A stretch of DNA of 25,109 bases from Chara braunii (taxonomy: Eukaryota; Streptophyta; Charophyceae; Charales; Characeae). The stretch lies in contig BFEA01000527.1 of the NCBI GenBank assembly GCA_003427395.1, positions 843,110 to 868,218 of the forward strand, given 5' to 3'. The notes under the pieces are model-generated. The model was given only the letters and a program-made list of their open reading frames with translations. It did no database searches and was not told the origin of the DNA. A program made the position numbers and the translations under genes. Shown here one piece after another: positions 1-11,580 of this stretch (positions are counted from its first letter, which is position 1; each line of letters starts with the position of its first letter).

Positions 1-1233
1 GACACCAACCGCCCCCCCAAAAAATAGCAGTAAACAGAAAACCCCGCCGGGCCCACGAAGCCGCGCCAACACCTACCCAAAAAAAAAAACGGCCCTTAAC
101 AAAAAACCACGCCGGGCCCAAGGTGCACCGGGCCCACGCGGGAAAGGTCTCAGCGGGACGCGTCATGCGAGACCCGCGTTTTGCTTTAGAGTATTAGGGA
201 TAACTACGGCCTTTTGGACATTGATTCTTGTCCACTCATTCATTCATTGTTATTCCATTCAAATAAGAGTTATGTGAGGGATGATGATGGCGGTAGACAG
301 GAGGAAACATTGATCTTCTCTTCTTCTTCTTCTTCTCTTTCTTCTTTATTCTCTTATTTTCTTGGTATCATTCCACTTCTGTGAAGTACAATGAATGCCA
401 TCTTCTCCAAGTTAGGTTTTGCATTAAAAATTAGGCAGCATCATAACAGGACTGTTCTTCCATGCTTCCACTGTCTGTCTTTGATGTCTAGCCGGTACAG
501 TCGGTTCAGTTGATAGCACTTATTTCTCAAGCTTCTAGTCTACAGTCGGAAGGTTAGCAGTTGCAGAGCAGTACGGGCATCGTGCTTCGGTTTCACCGAA
601 CACAAGCCAACCCAACCATCCAATTCATTCTGAACTTATAGGCTAAGAAGGAGGGAAAGAGTTCCGCTCATCAGCATGTGATGGCAATACAGGGGTCCAA
701 CCCTCGCTGACTTCTGCTGCCGACATCATTGTACGTGTATCCCCCGTTTACTTTATCTGATCTGGTTTGTCAGGCGCCCAGCTGCACATGATTTTCAACT
801 GGTATCATAAGTTTTCAGCTGTGTGTTTTTTTCAGAATCCTCGCCAAAATCCTCGGCAATAACATCAGGAAAACATAATCTATGCCATAAGGCTGAGCAT
901 GCATCCGTCTTATTCAAGGCATGAGGGGTGGAAGAGTGGTTGGAACCGCAGAGCAGCTTGCTATGGGATCAGCTGCTACTGAATATGCAACAGTGGAGGA
1001 AAGAAAGCACTGCTCATGGCACTGGGAAAGAAGGTTACCTCCTTCCACGGCGGTTATCCTTTTTTTCCTTGAAGAAGACAAGCATTCCCCAGGACCGAGG
1101 AGGACATTTAGAAGATTCTGAGTGACATAAACACATAATCTTCTGCAAAACAAGATGGAACTGATACAGAAAAAGGCTGTCTTTGGTTGAGACATGGAAC
1201 AGAGGCGATGGTGAGGTTATGCCAAGAACTTAC
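1..1233 (-). other. AP1M: Start of intron 2 of mu1-adaptin (no exon 3 seen)
   Basis: This follows the exon 2 donor on the minus strand. I see no mu-chain coding block in it, so intron 2 is longer than 1.2 kb. A short TTC/TCT-rich stretch sits at about 316-350. The leftmost 180 bases hold a GC-rich block with three copies of a CGGGCCCA motif (near 48, 112 and 129) mixed with poly-A, which looks like a repeat fragment. Confidence 0.6.
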
Positions 1234-1380
1234 ATCAACAACTCGATGTAGGAAAAGAAGCATGCTTGTTGCATTGCAGTTCTGCCGTGTAGCAGTCATT
1301 AGATACAAATTGTTGTGCTGTATAAAAAGGTATGTGACACCATCATCAAAAATCACTGGTGCATGTGACGAAGGATCACC
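1234..1380 (-). CDS. AP1M: AP-1 complex subunit mu (mu1-adaptin), exon 2 (partial gene)
   Basis: The exon encodes 49 residues (gene residues 43-91). It carries the second half of the longin-like beta sheet, FDDGVTYLFIQHNNLYLM, then TATRQNCNATSM and LLFLHRVVD, which matches the conserved mu-chain pattern of hydrophobic strand, K/QHNNLYL, K/RxN.NA, and FL.k.V. Borders are clean: on the minus strand the acceptor reads tgtttttCAG immediately before GGTGATCC (AG at 1382-1381), and the donor is GTAAGT at 1233-1228. Both introns are phase 0. The next expected block (VF..YF..LEEESIRDNF..IYELLDE in the family) does not occur in 1-1227 on the minus strand in any frame I read, so exon 3 lies beyond the left edge. 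Codon use looks normal and I see no stop or frameshift. Confidence 0.9.
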
Positions 1381-1533
1381 CTGAAAAACACAAAGGAGTG
1401 CAAAGAAAAAGAAGACACAAAATAGCACAGCCGAACATGCACAGATTAGCCCAATCAAAAATTCAAAACAATCAGAGGAAACAATAACACCACAATTCTA
1501 ACCCCAAATACTCAACCACTGATCACCACCTAC

Positions 1534-1725
<192 letters not shown>

Positions 1726-2243
1726 TTCACTCACTTGGACTGACAAACAGCACAGTATAGCAGCAGCTCGCCTCCCCATCTCCTGTCTTACCTCGCTCAC
1801 ACACACGCTCACACATACCTTCCTCCCTTCCGCTTTCTCCCCCTCTGCAGTACGTTCTCCATTTCCAGTTCCTTAAACTACTTGGTGCTTGTAGAACACA
1901 AAGGCAAAATGTGAGCTTGCTCTCTACGGATTCGACCTCAACGAAAGCAGGCACGACCACCGCTCCCTCCAAGTGAAGAAACCAATTGCAAAACTCCCGT
2001 TGTCTACTTCCCTGTGGTCGGTCGCACAATGAAGGAACAAAACCCCGCAAGATTGTGTATTTCATAGCTCAACCTGACGAGGCTGAGGGTTATTTTCCTA
2101 ACAGATTCAGGAAAGACTTCAGAAGGGAACATCCGCTGAGGGTAGCTGTCACATAAACCAATCTCGTGGTATTCCTGGTTCCCTTCCATAGGGTAGAGAG
2201 CGTGGACAGCAGCATCCAGCCGCACAATCGCTGAACAAATCGG

Positions 2244-2365
2244 CCATATCATCCTTTCCCACAAAACCCACAACTTCCTTCCAAACACAACAAGCGGCGG
2301 GTACCATATCTTCCTTTCCTGTGAAACCCACACCTTCCTTCCAAACACAACAAGCGGGCACTACG
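2244..2365. repeat. Two tandem copies of a 60-bp unit
   Basis: The block ending CTTCCTTCCAAACACAACAA occurs at 2274 and again at 2334, 60 bp apart, with CCATATC.TCCTTTCC upstream in each copy. It is a local duplication inside the intron. Confidence 0.85.
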
Positions 2366-2566
2366 AGTGTATTTGAACGACCCCTCTTTTCAATGCACGG
2401 ATCAAGGGCCTGCTCCACTACTCACCACATGCACAAAAGACAAAAAAAAAATACGGCGGTGTACCTATCCATTTTCTTGCGGAAGATTCACTCTCATTTT
2501 GCACATTTGGTGAGTCCTGCAGCGAGGCCGAAAGTTTCGGCATCCTATTCAGAAAAAGGCCAAGGG

Positions 2567-2708
2567 GTGCACTTCAAGTGATTTCTGGCTCTACAGATCA
2601 AATAGTTCAAGTGTAGAGCCAGAAAACACTTGAAAATACTTCAAATGGAGTTCCAGAAAACACTTGAAAATACTTCAAGTGGAGAGCCAGAAAACACTTG
2701 AAGTGCAC
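2567..2708. mobile_element. Foldback (MITE-like) element with terminal inverted repeats and internal 34-bp tandem repeats
   Basis: The left end (GTGCACTTCAAGTG at 2567 onward, continuing into a TTTCTGGCTCT block) is the reverse complement of the right end (AGAGCCAGAAAACACTTGAAGTGCAC ending at 2708) with few mismatches, giving inverted repeats of about 27 bp. Inside, the block CCAGAAAACACTTG recurs at 2619, 2653 and 2687 with a 34-bp period, and the left arm also pairs with the first internal copy. No coding capacity. Confidence 0.7.
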
Positions 2709-3261
2709 GCCTTTCCGGGTTTCAAAAACAACGTTTATCGTAAAGAGTAACGTCACCTTAAGGACAAGGTTTCAGTGGATATCAACCGGATTGATGCTCC
2801 CCAGAACATATTTTCTGTGCTTAGCCTTCATTCTTTCGCTCTGCTTATCACACCAGGTCTTTAATGCAATTCCAGTCTCCAAACATTTTTTTTTTTTTCC
2901 CCTCTTTCTGTCTAAGCTTCTCTGATTTACACTCCGCTGGTTCTCTGATCTTGCTCTTTACAGTTATACAGTCGTCCTGAGCTCTTGGTCCCGGGTTGAT
3001 GGGGGACTTATTCCTCCTGCAGAATTCTGGGTCTCCCTTCTTATGTTCGGTGTCTTCTACCGTCTTCCCCCGAACATAACGCACCCTGACAATGAGTGTA
3101 CACAAGCAATCTTTCCGGTTCGGTACAGTCATAATCAGGGTGAATTGTGTTCGGAGGAAGACGGTAGCTTGACTTCTTTGCTCTCTTATTCAGATAGATT
3201 TCCTCACTATGATTTTCTTGTTTCTTATGCTACCTCCCTTTGATTTCCACCTCCTGTATTG

Positions 3262-3445
3262 CCCCCCATTCGTTTTCCATACTGAGCTTTTTTCCTTCCC
3301 GCGCTTTTTCTCTCCTTTTCAACACCTCCCTGTATTCCCGCCATCCCCTTTTCATACTGAGCTTTTTTCCTTCCCGCGCTTTTTCTCTCCTTTTCAACAC
3401 CTCCCTGTATTCCCGCCCCGGCATTCCCTTTCCATACGGAGCTTC
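3262..3445. repeat. Tandem duplication, unit about 75 bp, two full copies plus a partial third
   Basis: The unit starting CATACTGAGC and containing CTTCCCGCGCTTTTTCTCTC recurs at 3278 and 3353, with a diverged third start (CATACGGAGC) at 3433. The strand bias is pyrimidine on the plus strand here. Confidence 0.85.
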
Positions 3446-3945
3446 AGGTTTTTTCCCTTTTAACAAACACGAAGATGCCAAGTGCCTAAAGCAGCAGGGC
3501 AGACCATCCACCACCGCACGGAAACCTAATTAGCCCTGACAAGTATTCCCTACTTCAATCAATGTTCCACGGAGAGACATATTTCCCCGTTTAATTCATC
3601 CATCTTCCCAGTGAACGTAGATCATTGGCGCAAGCAGGGCATCGAGCTTAGACTTTAATCACAACAACTCAGAGCCAACCACACGGCCGATGCACCACCA
3701 CCTGGCACGCGTCACGCTGTGTTCCCATCAACTTTTACCAAACTGCACTTCCTTAACTATAGTCAGGAACAGCGGCTCTCCTACATAAATATTCGAAGCC
3801 AACTCCGCATTTGCTGAGACTGCCCACAGCTACCATCTTCACCCGCATACAACTCAAGGTCATTATAGCTGTACTTGGGGGACCTTCCAGTCTAGATACT
3901 GCGTTCTATTCTAGAGAAGACTGTAGTCCATCCTTTCTTTTTCTG

Positions 3946-4017
3946 GAAGGGCGACGGCCTTGAGAGATCATCATTGTAACTGAAGGGCGACGGCCTTGAG
4001 AGATCATCATTGTAACT
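3946..4017. repeat. Two perfect tandem copies of a 36-bp unit
   Basis: The unit GAAGGGCGACGGCCTTGAGA plus 16 further bases occurs at 3946 and 3982 with no visible difference, suggesting a very recent duplication. Confidence 0.9.
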
Positions 4018-4074
4018 GACCGGCCCCAGGTAATTCAGAAGGATTTTGTTACCGGCCTCATCTGACGGGGTATC

Positions 4075-4137
4075 TGGACTCGAACTAGGGTCTGTATTTC
4101 AAAAGTGCATGGGTGTACCAACCGAGTAGTCCATCCT
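4075..4137 (-). other. tRNA-like stretch (possible tRNA-derived SINE head or pseudo-tRNA)
   Basis: On the minus strand a box-A-like TGGACTACTCGGTTGGTA is followed about 45 bases later by AGTTCGAGTCC, close to a box B. The stretch between could hold an anticodon arm with loop TTTTGAA, but the stem has mismatches, the T stem is imperfect and I cannot pair an acceptor stem. So this is not a good functional tRNA; it may be a decayed tRNA or the head of a SINE. Confidence 0.25.
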
Positions 4138-4344
4138 TCTCGACACGTGCTACGCTCGACAAACTCAGGAGACCTCTACGAGGGACCTGCTGCCCATCAA
4201 TCAATCTTTCTACATTTCGCTGCCCAGCCAAAACCCCACCTCTTTCCTGAGGCAATGCCCGAAAAGGCACCCTGCAAAACACGACATATCAATCATGCAG
4301 GGATGCATACAGCCAGGCAACAGACCTGGCAGACGGGGACACGC

Positions 4345-4640
4345 CCAGCAGACCGGCTGGCAGGCAGGCAGGCAGGCAGGCAGGCATGCATGCATGCAAG
4401 CAGGCAGGCAGGCAGGCAGGCAGGCAAGCGGGTAGACAAGCAGGCACGTAGACAAGCACCCAGGCAAACCGGCAGGCAGGCAGGCAGGCAAATTAGCAGC
4501 CGGCCATACAGGCAGGAAGCCAGAGAGCGATGCACGCAGGCAGGCCAGCAGCCATGCACGACGGCAGAAAGGCAGGAAGTTAAAAAGGCGGAAAGACGAA
4601 CAGGACAAACAGCCAGGCAAGCAGGCAAGACATGGTTTTT
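4345..4640. repeat. CAGG-rich (GGCA)n degenerate tetranucleotide tract
   Basis: Runs of GGCA are clearest at about 4358-4386 and 4402-4430, with a TGCA interlude (ATGCATGCATGC) between, then increasingly diverged copies to about 4640. All frames on both strands are open through part of it, producing Cys/Leu/Ala- or Gln/Ala/Arg-rich low-complexity translations that are not genes. Confidence 0.85.
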
Positions 4641-7154
4641 TGTAACTGTGAATCCAAAGGCCCCTAGTAAAGAGTCAACTCCATACCGTACATTTTCGGT
4701 CACATCCACTCCGGGATCCAAGGGAGTTGTTCCTTCAGGCTGTGTCGAGTAAAACCTGCGTAGGCTAAGCAGATACCTAGACCCCTTCCCTACTGGCGAA
4801 GCAGCCAGTGCTTCTTTCCTGTTACCAGGTCTCTTTCGAGTTAGGCAGGTACTACGTGTCCATCTCTCTGTGGCCTACTGCAGCGTCTCCTTCGCTATCG
4901 CGATAGCGCCTGAGAGAACAAACAGTGCAAAGGAGCAATTCATTTGGTAGTGTCGCGGTCGCCCATTAAAATTAAGAAAGCCATCATTATTAAGGCTGCA
5001 AGAGAGAAGCGCGGGTTAGACGGACGCTCTGCGAGTCGGGGAAGTACCTTGAGAAGGGGCGGAGGAGACCAACATGGGGCGGAGGAGCCCAAGATGGCGG
5101 AGGAGACCGAGAAGGGGGATAGGAAAGACAGCAGGAGAGAGAGAGAACGAGAGGGGAGAGAGAGAGAACGAGAGGGGAGAGAGTGAGGCGGTCAAACGGC
5201 TCCGAGATTCCGAAAGGCACTGAAGGGTAATAGGTGATGGTGATTTGTGATATAGATGGGTAATAACAAATCTGCTTGGAATAGGATCACGGATACTGCA
5301 ATGCTTATTAGAGCAGGTGGGCCAGGGAGGCTACCAGGTGCTTTGGCCCTTGCACCTGCTATCCTAGGGAGCCCCTCTGGTATGCATCTGCGTACCGCTT
5401 AAGAGTTTCCCGGCTAACAGAGGAGCTACCGGAGGAGAACGGGCTTTGGAGGGAACAGAGCTACTGAAAGCAACCCCTCGCTAGGTGTCTCGAACCGCGA
5501 GGGCAAGGCTATCCTCCTCTTCTAAACATTGTAATGTTTTATGCTTGCCGGTGATAAGCAACCGGACTGTTGGACCCCAGAATAGAAGAAGGGGGCCCGG
5601 GGGTTGGGGCGGGAGAGAGACGGGGGCAAGGAGGAAAGACAGTAGGGGAGACACAGAGAGAGAGCGGGAGAGAGCGCGCGGAAGAGCGCGCTGAAGAGCG
5701 CGCGCGGAAGGCAGCGCGCGGGGCAAAGGGCTCCGAGATCCCGGAAAGCACCAAGGGGCGAGAAGAGAAGGGGCCGCGGCAGGGGAAGGAGGGAAAGACA
5801 CAGAGCAGGAGACGGGGGCAAGGAGGAAAGACAGTGGGGGAGACACAGAGAGAGAGCGGGAGAGAGCGCGCGGGGCAAAGGGCTCCGAGATCCCGGAAAG
5901 CACTAAGGGGCGAGAAGAGAAGGGGCCGCGAGGAGAGATACAGGGGAAGGAGGGAAAGACAGAGCAGGAGAGCGAGGGAGGCCGGGGGTGGGCTGTGATA
6001 GCGCGAGAGAAGGGGGAGGCAAGAGAGACGGGGACAGGAGGGGAAAGATACCAGGGGAGAGAGCAAGGGGGGGGGGGCAAAGGAGGACAGAGAAAGAGGA
6101 GGCAGAGATAGGAAGAACGAGATATAGGCAGAGAAAGCTCCACAGCACGCTTGTGAAGCAAGCTCGATGGGTTTTAAGCTGTTCAGCAGCGTAGATGAGG
6201 TGAGCGGAAAAGAGAGACCTGCACCTGGATGGAAAATGGAGAGAGATACAGAGAGGAAAACGGTCACGGGAGACTGAAGACACAGAAATTGAGGTCAGGC
6301 GTCAGTGAGGACATAAAGAACAGAGCGCAGAGAGCGAAAGGGGATATTCAAGGACAGTCGAGAGCAAAGGAAGCGCTGGCAGCGCCTGCGCAGAGATCAT
6401 AGCAAGGATGCAGTGAGAGAGAGAAAGCGCGTAGGTCAGTGGACCGACACCAATGCCGAGAAATAAGACCGGTGTGAGAATGTGTGCGAATGTGTGTGAG
6501 AGAGAGGTGAACGGCACCCTGACAAGGAAAAACAATGACACAGGAGCGGTCGCGCGGGAGCAGAGACATCACGCGCAGCACTCAACCACGATAAAAATGC
6601 GCGGGGGGCAGAGGGTAACGACGTGACGAAGGGGCGCGACAACATGCAGATGTAGAGAAGAGGGGAGGAAGAGGGCAGAAGGTTGGAAAACGCGATGACA
6701 AGCGCGGCAGGAAAGGACAGCTGGAGGGCAAAAGCGAAGACGCAAGAAGCGATAACTAGAGAGACAGAGGGGAAGAGAGAAGGGATGACGATGATAGACG
6801 GACGGATGCAGCGGAGAGAAGGACGATGATTGTGTAGGAGGAGCGAGGGAGGTGGGGAGAGGTGGAAAAGGCAAGACGGAAGAGACGGGGCACGCGCGAG
6901 AGGGGCGGCTCGGGAAAACAGAACAAGACCGAGGAGAGGAGAAGAAGGCGAGCAAAATTGAAAACTGCAGAGAAGGGAGAAGGGGAAAGCCGAGGGCACG
7001 GAGAGCGCGAGGTGAGTGAAATGATGAAGAGAGAGAGAGACAGAGAGAGAGAGAGAGAAACAAGGAAAGTGAGGAAGGCGAAGGCAAAGGCGAGGCCGAA
7101 ACCACGGAAAGCAGGGGAGACGATAAACGATGTGTACAGAAAAAATGCCTCTGG

Positions 7155-7345
7155 ACTAGATTGAGAGAGGGAATAAGCCAAAAATGCTCTGCTGCGATCC
7201 CGACCAAGTTGGCACCAATCCCGACAGAGCTCTGCGTCGGGAGGCGAAGGTGTAGGTAGGTCCCGCTCGATTATTTACTACTAGATTGAGAGAGGGAATA
7301 AGCCAAAAATGCTCAGCTGCGATCCCGATGCAGAGCTCTGTCGAT
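7155..7345. repeat. Duplicated 48-bp block plus an inverted repeat
   Basis: A block starting ACTAGATTGAGAGAGGGAAT and ending GCGATCCCGA occurs at 7155 and at 7280, nearly identical, 125 bp apart. Between and after them, CGACAGAGCTCTGCGTCGG (about 7223) is mirrored by GATGCAGAGCTCTGTCG (about 7327), an inverted repeat. Confidence 0.8.
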
Positions 7346-7936
7346 TCGTGATGATTCAAAAGCCTACCTAGCATGAAGTAAGCGCGGATTGGCGAAACAA
7401 ATGTCAAGACGTCAACACACACACAAAAAAAAAAAAAACAGGCGGTCAAGAAGAGGACGCGAGGCTCTAGGGAAGGACTATAAAACGAAAGGAAATGCAC
7501 ATACTTCTCCTTTCCACAAACTGAGTGCATGCTCCACACGTTTACCTATGTATGGGCGGGGAGCGGTCCCGCGCGGTCCCGCGCGGGACATTTGCCTGCC
7601 AGACTCACATTGCACCTAATAGAGCTCAAGTCAGCCCAAAAAAAAGACGAGAAGAAACGGAGGAAATGCCTAGCCTCCTCCAGTACTTCCGAAAGGCCAC
7701 TCTTTAATAGCTACGCACTCAAAACAAAGCAGTGAAGCCCCTCCTTCCAGCAGTCTAACGACACCCAGGAAGACGAAAGGAGTCGAAGGGTGGGCGGGGC
7801 ATGATCCTTGCGCACAGCGACAGGGAGAGGCTTCCCACACACAATCGTTCCCTCCACCCTCCAGTTACAGAGACTTCAGTCTAACCCGCCTCGATATTTG
7901 CGCTTTCCGCTTCCCCTTCCCCTTCTTGGAATTCGT

Positions 7937-7937
<1 letters not shown>

Positions 7938-8007
<70 letters not shown>

Positions 8008-8033
8008 GTGTGTGTGTGCCGCGCGCGCGCGCG
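7938..8033. repeat. (CT)n followed by (GT)n and (CG)n
   Basis: A TC run from about 7940 to 8002, then TTTTT, a GT run to about 8018 and an alternating CG run to about 8032. The alternating purine-pyrimidine end could adopt Z-DNA. Confidence 0.95.
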
Positions 8034-8236
8034 TATGCGCGACACAAAACGCTCCAAGAACGGAGAGCCGAAGTTTGCCATGTTGACGTCAACAAGACAA
8101 ACATCGAATTACTTAAATATTGGATCCGGCGATATCGAAAGGGGAAAACAAGCAGCTGCAACACAATCAGCACAACATAAAGAACGACGAGGGATCGAAC
8201 TACGTCTTCAGTACATTGGGTCAGCCATGATGTAGC

Positions 8237-8276
8237 AAAAAAAAAAAAAAAAAAAAAAAAAAGAAAGAAAGAAAGA
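8237..8276. repeat. Poly-A followed by (GAAA)n
   Basis: 26 consecutive A from 8237 to 8262, then GAAA repeats. This could be the tail of an old retrotransposed sequence, but I see no matching target duplication. Confidence 0.9.
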
Positions 8277-9020
8277 CAAACCCAGCATTGGTCTGACGAC
8301 CTGGGACTGACGTTAGGAACCTGCTGGGAACTAAGCACCCAAGCCGGACGGTGAAACTGAGCTGAAAGTTTCTCACAAAACACCCATGATGACACCCAGG
8401 TGTAGAATGCGACAGTCAACTTGTAGGGTGTGTGCAGGGCAGAGCAAGGGCAGAGTGCTCAAGAGGGAAAAGCAGGCATAAGGGTCAGCAGAGCGTCTGG
8501 GAAGAAGAGGCATTAGTGCGCAAGCACGAGAACCTGGAAAGGAGAGACAGGAGCGCGCAAGCAGGGGAAAGGCGCGGACAAGGGGAAGGCGGAGGGTTTA
8601 CAACTCGTAGAGGCGAGAGAACTGAGCTGAATAAATCGGCAATGAGTAGGGCGATCTGAGCATTCCAAGCAAAAAAAAAAAAAAAGAGGCGCGAGGCCGA
8701 GAGAGGAAGGGAAACGGAGAGATGATCGACAGGAAGGAGGGCAGGCGCAGAACAGCGGGAAGCACAGATACCAATTCAGTATAGACACAAACAGAAATCA
8801 TACACACAAACGGAGAAAAGAAACGAGGATATACCCGTAATACAGCGAGTAAGATGGATTGGTGACGTGCACGCACAAAACAGAGAGAATCCAGCCTGAG
8901 AGGAGGAGAGAGAGAGAGAAGTATAAGCACCTCTGCCAGCGAGACAACGCCATCTGACATTAACGAGGCAGGAAAGCAGGGCGCACGAGAATACGAGGGC
9001 ATACTCGCACTAGCGATTTC

Positions 9021-9088
9021 CTGAATGAATTTGACAGCAATTACGGCCAGAACTGGATGAATCTGACCGCAATCACGTCCAGAACTTA
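9021..9088. repeat. Diverged 32-bp tandem duplication
   Basis: TGAATTTGACAGCAATTACG at 9026 and TGAATCTGACCGCAATCACG at 9058 start two copies that differ at several positions. Confidence 0.7.
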
Positions 9089-10710
9089 TTACAAGAAGTC
9101 CCTAGTGTAAGAATGCCCAAGGATGATAACTCGCATGAGGAGAGAAAACAGTAAACAGAGTCAGACGGTAAGCCCGAGCAAATAGGCAGGCGGCCAGGAT
9201 GAGATACGAATTGGGAGCGACGCCAGTTCAATCTCATTCGAATCGGCAATAAGGGAAGGAACAAAGAAGATCGATGGAAACAGAAGGGAGAAAGACGAGC
9301 GGATAAGGAGGAAGGGAGAGAGAGGTAGTAAGGGAGCTCTGAGCACAGCAGAGAAAGAACGTCCTATTCGCGTCACAGACTTGACGATAGCGCGCAAACG
9401 ATACGCGAACAGAGGACGGTCCAGAGAAGACGACAGCTTTCATTGGAAGGGCAGGGCGGAGGGGAGGAAGGGGCGAAGGAGAGACCAAAGTACTTGACAA
9501 CAGGAGGGTACAATGTTTGATCGACCTGGAGACGTCTGAATAAGACATTGACACTAGCGTTCTGCTGCACCGACTTACACGCAATGTCGCAAGACAACAT
9601 GTCGGCAACGTGAAGACGTGAGTTGTAAAGCTCAGCAGTATAACTTACTAGTACTATGCATTGGAAGAAGAGGGAGAGAGAGAGGGGGAGAGAGAAAACG
9701 AGAGAGAGAGAGAGACGGCGCATAGACAGGCGTGAAGGAGATGCTAACGTTACGGTCTTTAACCAGCAACGCTCAGGGATCTTCCACTACGACATAGTGC
9801 AGAGAAGGACGACGGCTTCTGGAAGATGGATAGCGTAAAGGAGAGATGAAGCGCAATTTGGGAGGAAGAGGGCGGAGAGAACGGTTTCCTAGAGAGCTCA
9901 AGGAAAACAAGTGATAGATCTTAGATATGCAAACTATGAGAGGAGGGAGGGGAGTTCCAAGAAGCATACAGATCGACCAAGAGGCTGCATAGGCCAATCT
10001 CAACGAGCGCCGCTGGAGAGCGCAGACCAAACGAGTAGATCGAACGGTCTGAGAGAAAGAGAGAGAGGGGCAGACAAGACGAACAAAGTGTGCCACAGGG
10101 CCGCCTCAGGTGCAAATCACGCAACCACAATTCGCGCGCGAACAACTGCCTTGATTAGAGACGTTAAGGGGGAAAGCAGGGAGGGAGAGGGGAAAAGGCA
10201 ATTGTGAGAAAGCAGAAAGATTGGGAGAGGAATTAGATAGCAGATGAAATGACTAAGTACACGTAGCATTCTCGGCGCAACAGCAACAGATGAGGAAACC
10301 ACCAGGTGCTCTATGAGAGCATTGGAAAGAAGAGAGAGGGAGGAGGTGCTCGCGAGAACGAAGGTGGGTAGACAAGAACACAAAGAGAGGGGAGAAAGAC
10401 GAGAAAGGTGTATACGCTAAGTAGAACGAATGGCCCATAACACCACAGAAGGAACGACGAAAGATGAAAGGAGAGAGCCGAGTGCATTCGGCAAACGAAA
10501 TCTTGCACAGCACAGCGACGACGAGGAGGGAAGATGCATAACGCGCGAGTATATGAGGTAAGTCTTGCTACATAAGACTGAAGCTGGGAACAATGAATGC
10601 AGTTTAAGAAACACGAGCTTCATGGGAGCGGCTAAGAGAGGAGAGAGAGGTGGAGGAGGCGCCAAGGACACAGCGACACGAAACCGAGGAAGAGCAAATG
10701 AAAAAAAACA

Positions 10711-10746
<36 letters not shown>

Positions 10747-10944
10747 CGGTGAAAATACTGAGTATGTATGCACACGAGGTCAGCCGATAAAAGGACAGCA
10801 ATGGCAGTGCAGGAAGCAAAGAAACAGATGTGCCACGCGGCGTGCTGCCAACATCAGAACCAGCTACGGCGATCGGACGGACAAGCAGGAATCATCGTGA
10901 GATGGAGAGAGATTGCGCGAATGAGTTCGCGGGAGCGCGCGCGC

Positions 10945-11010
10945 AAGAGAGAGAGAGAGAGAGAGAGGCAAAGGGAGAGGGGGAGGGATTGCGAGCGACT
11001 AGTAGGGAGA

Positions 11011-11054
<44 letters not shown>

Positions 11055-11096
11055 CAAACGGAGAGGGGGAGGGATTGCGAGCGACTAGTAGGGAGA

Positions 11097-11131
<35 letters not shown>
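10945..11131. repeat. 86-bp tandem duplication within GA microsatellites
   Basis: The block GGCAAA(G/C)GGAGAGGGGGAGG, followed by GATTGCGAGCGACTAGTAGG, occurs at 10967 and 11053, each flanked by long GA runs. Confidence 0.9.
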
Positions 11132-11132
<1 letters not shown>

Positions 11133-11424
11133 TTACAGAGCAACAATGGTATCGAAACAAGTGGTAAAGGAAAAACGTTGGGTATTTTCGACGACAAAAA
11201 GTCCACCCGGTCACCTGCGCAACCCCATTTTCCCCCTTTCTCCTGCTGGGCGAACACCCAACACCCTGTCCTTTCTCCGTATTCTCATCCTTCCCCTCAT
11301 CTCCTCCAGCTTGTTCAGCAAAAAAAAAACAAAAAAAGCCTTAATACTTTCTTCACGCTTTGGATCAGTTCACCAAAACCGGAGGCAGCGCTTTAATAGA
11401 ATAAGTGCGGAGCCACATCCCCTA

Positions 11425-11531
11425 CCGGGGGCAAGGTCCCACTTGCACGGATTAAGAGATTCTGGCCGTTGATCTTTGCTATCTACGGTCAACGATATCG
11501 CTTAATTCGTGTAAGTGGGACCTAGCCCCGG
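11425..11531. mobile_element. Foldback element / long hairpin 44 bp inside the exon 1 donor
   Basis: The left arm (11425-11456, containing AAGGTCCCACTTGCACGG) pairs with the right arm (11501-11531, containing CGTGTAAGTGGGACCT) over about 30 bases with a few mismatches. The 44-base loop itself has an inner CGTTGA/TCAACG pair. It could be a small MITE or a structured intronic RNA; the sequence does not decide. Confidence 0.65.
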
Positions 11532-11580
11532 CCCAACCAGTGTTTACTATACAAGTCACTTTGTGTTGTGATCGACTTAC

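Larger units (their letters stand above)
5050..11135. repeat. Purine-biased (GA-rich plus strand) low-complexity intronic region
   Basis: Over about 6 kb the plus strand is dominated by G and A, with GAGAGA blocks, while the transcribed sense strand of the mu1 gene is CT-rich. It is interrupted by a CT tract at 7938-8002 and by less biased stretches (7.2-7.9 kb). Diverged internal duplications are seen: a unit starting GACGGGGGCAAGGAGGAAAG at about 5619 and 5812, and a block GGGCTCCGAGATCCCGGAAA at about 5728 and 5880 with a weaker copy near 5198. Confidence 0.8.

Noticed and set aside
4105-4752. Long plus-strand open frame and overlapping minus-strand frames
   Set aside because: They are created by the CAGG tetranucleotide tract, which is open in several frames; composition is Gln/Ala/Arg or Cys/Leu/Ala low-complexity with no domain.
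5481-7207. Several long minus-strand open frames rich in Ser, Leu and Pro
   Set aside because: They are translations of CT-rich low-complexity intron sequence, overlap in all frames, and have no recognisable motif.
8237-8276. Poly-A tail of a processed pseudogene or LINE
   Set aside because: No target-site duplication and no recognisable gene or retroelement sequence upstream; treated as a simple repeat.
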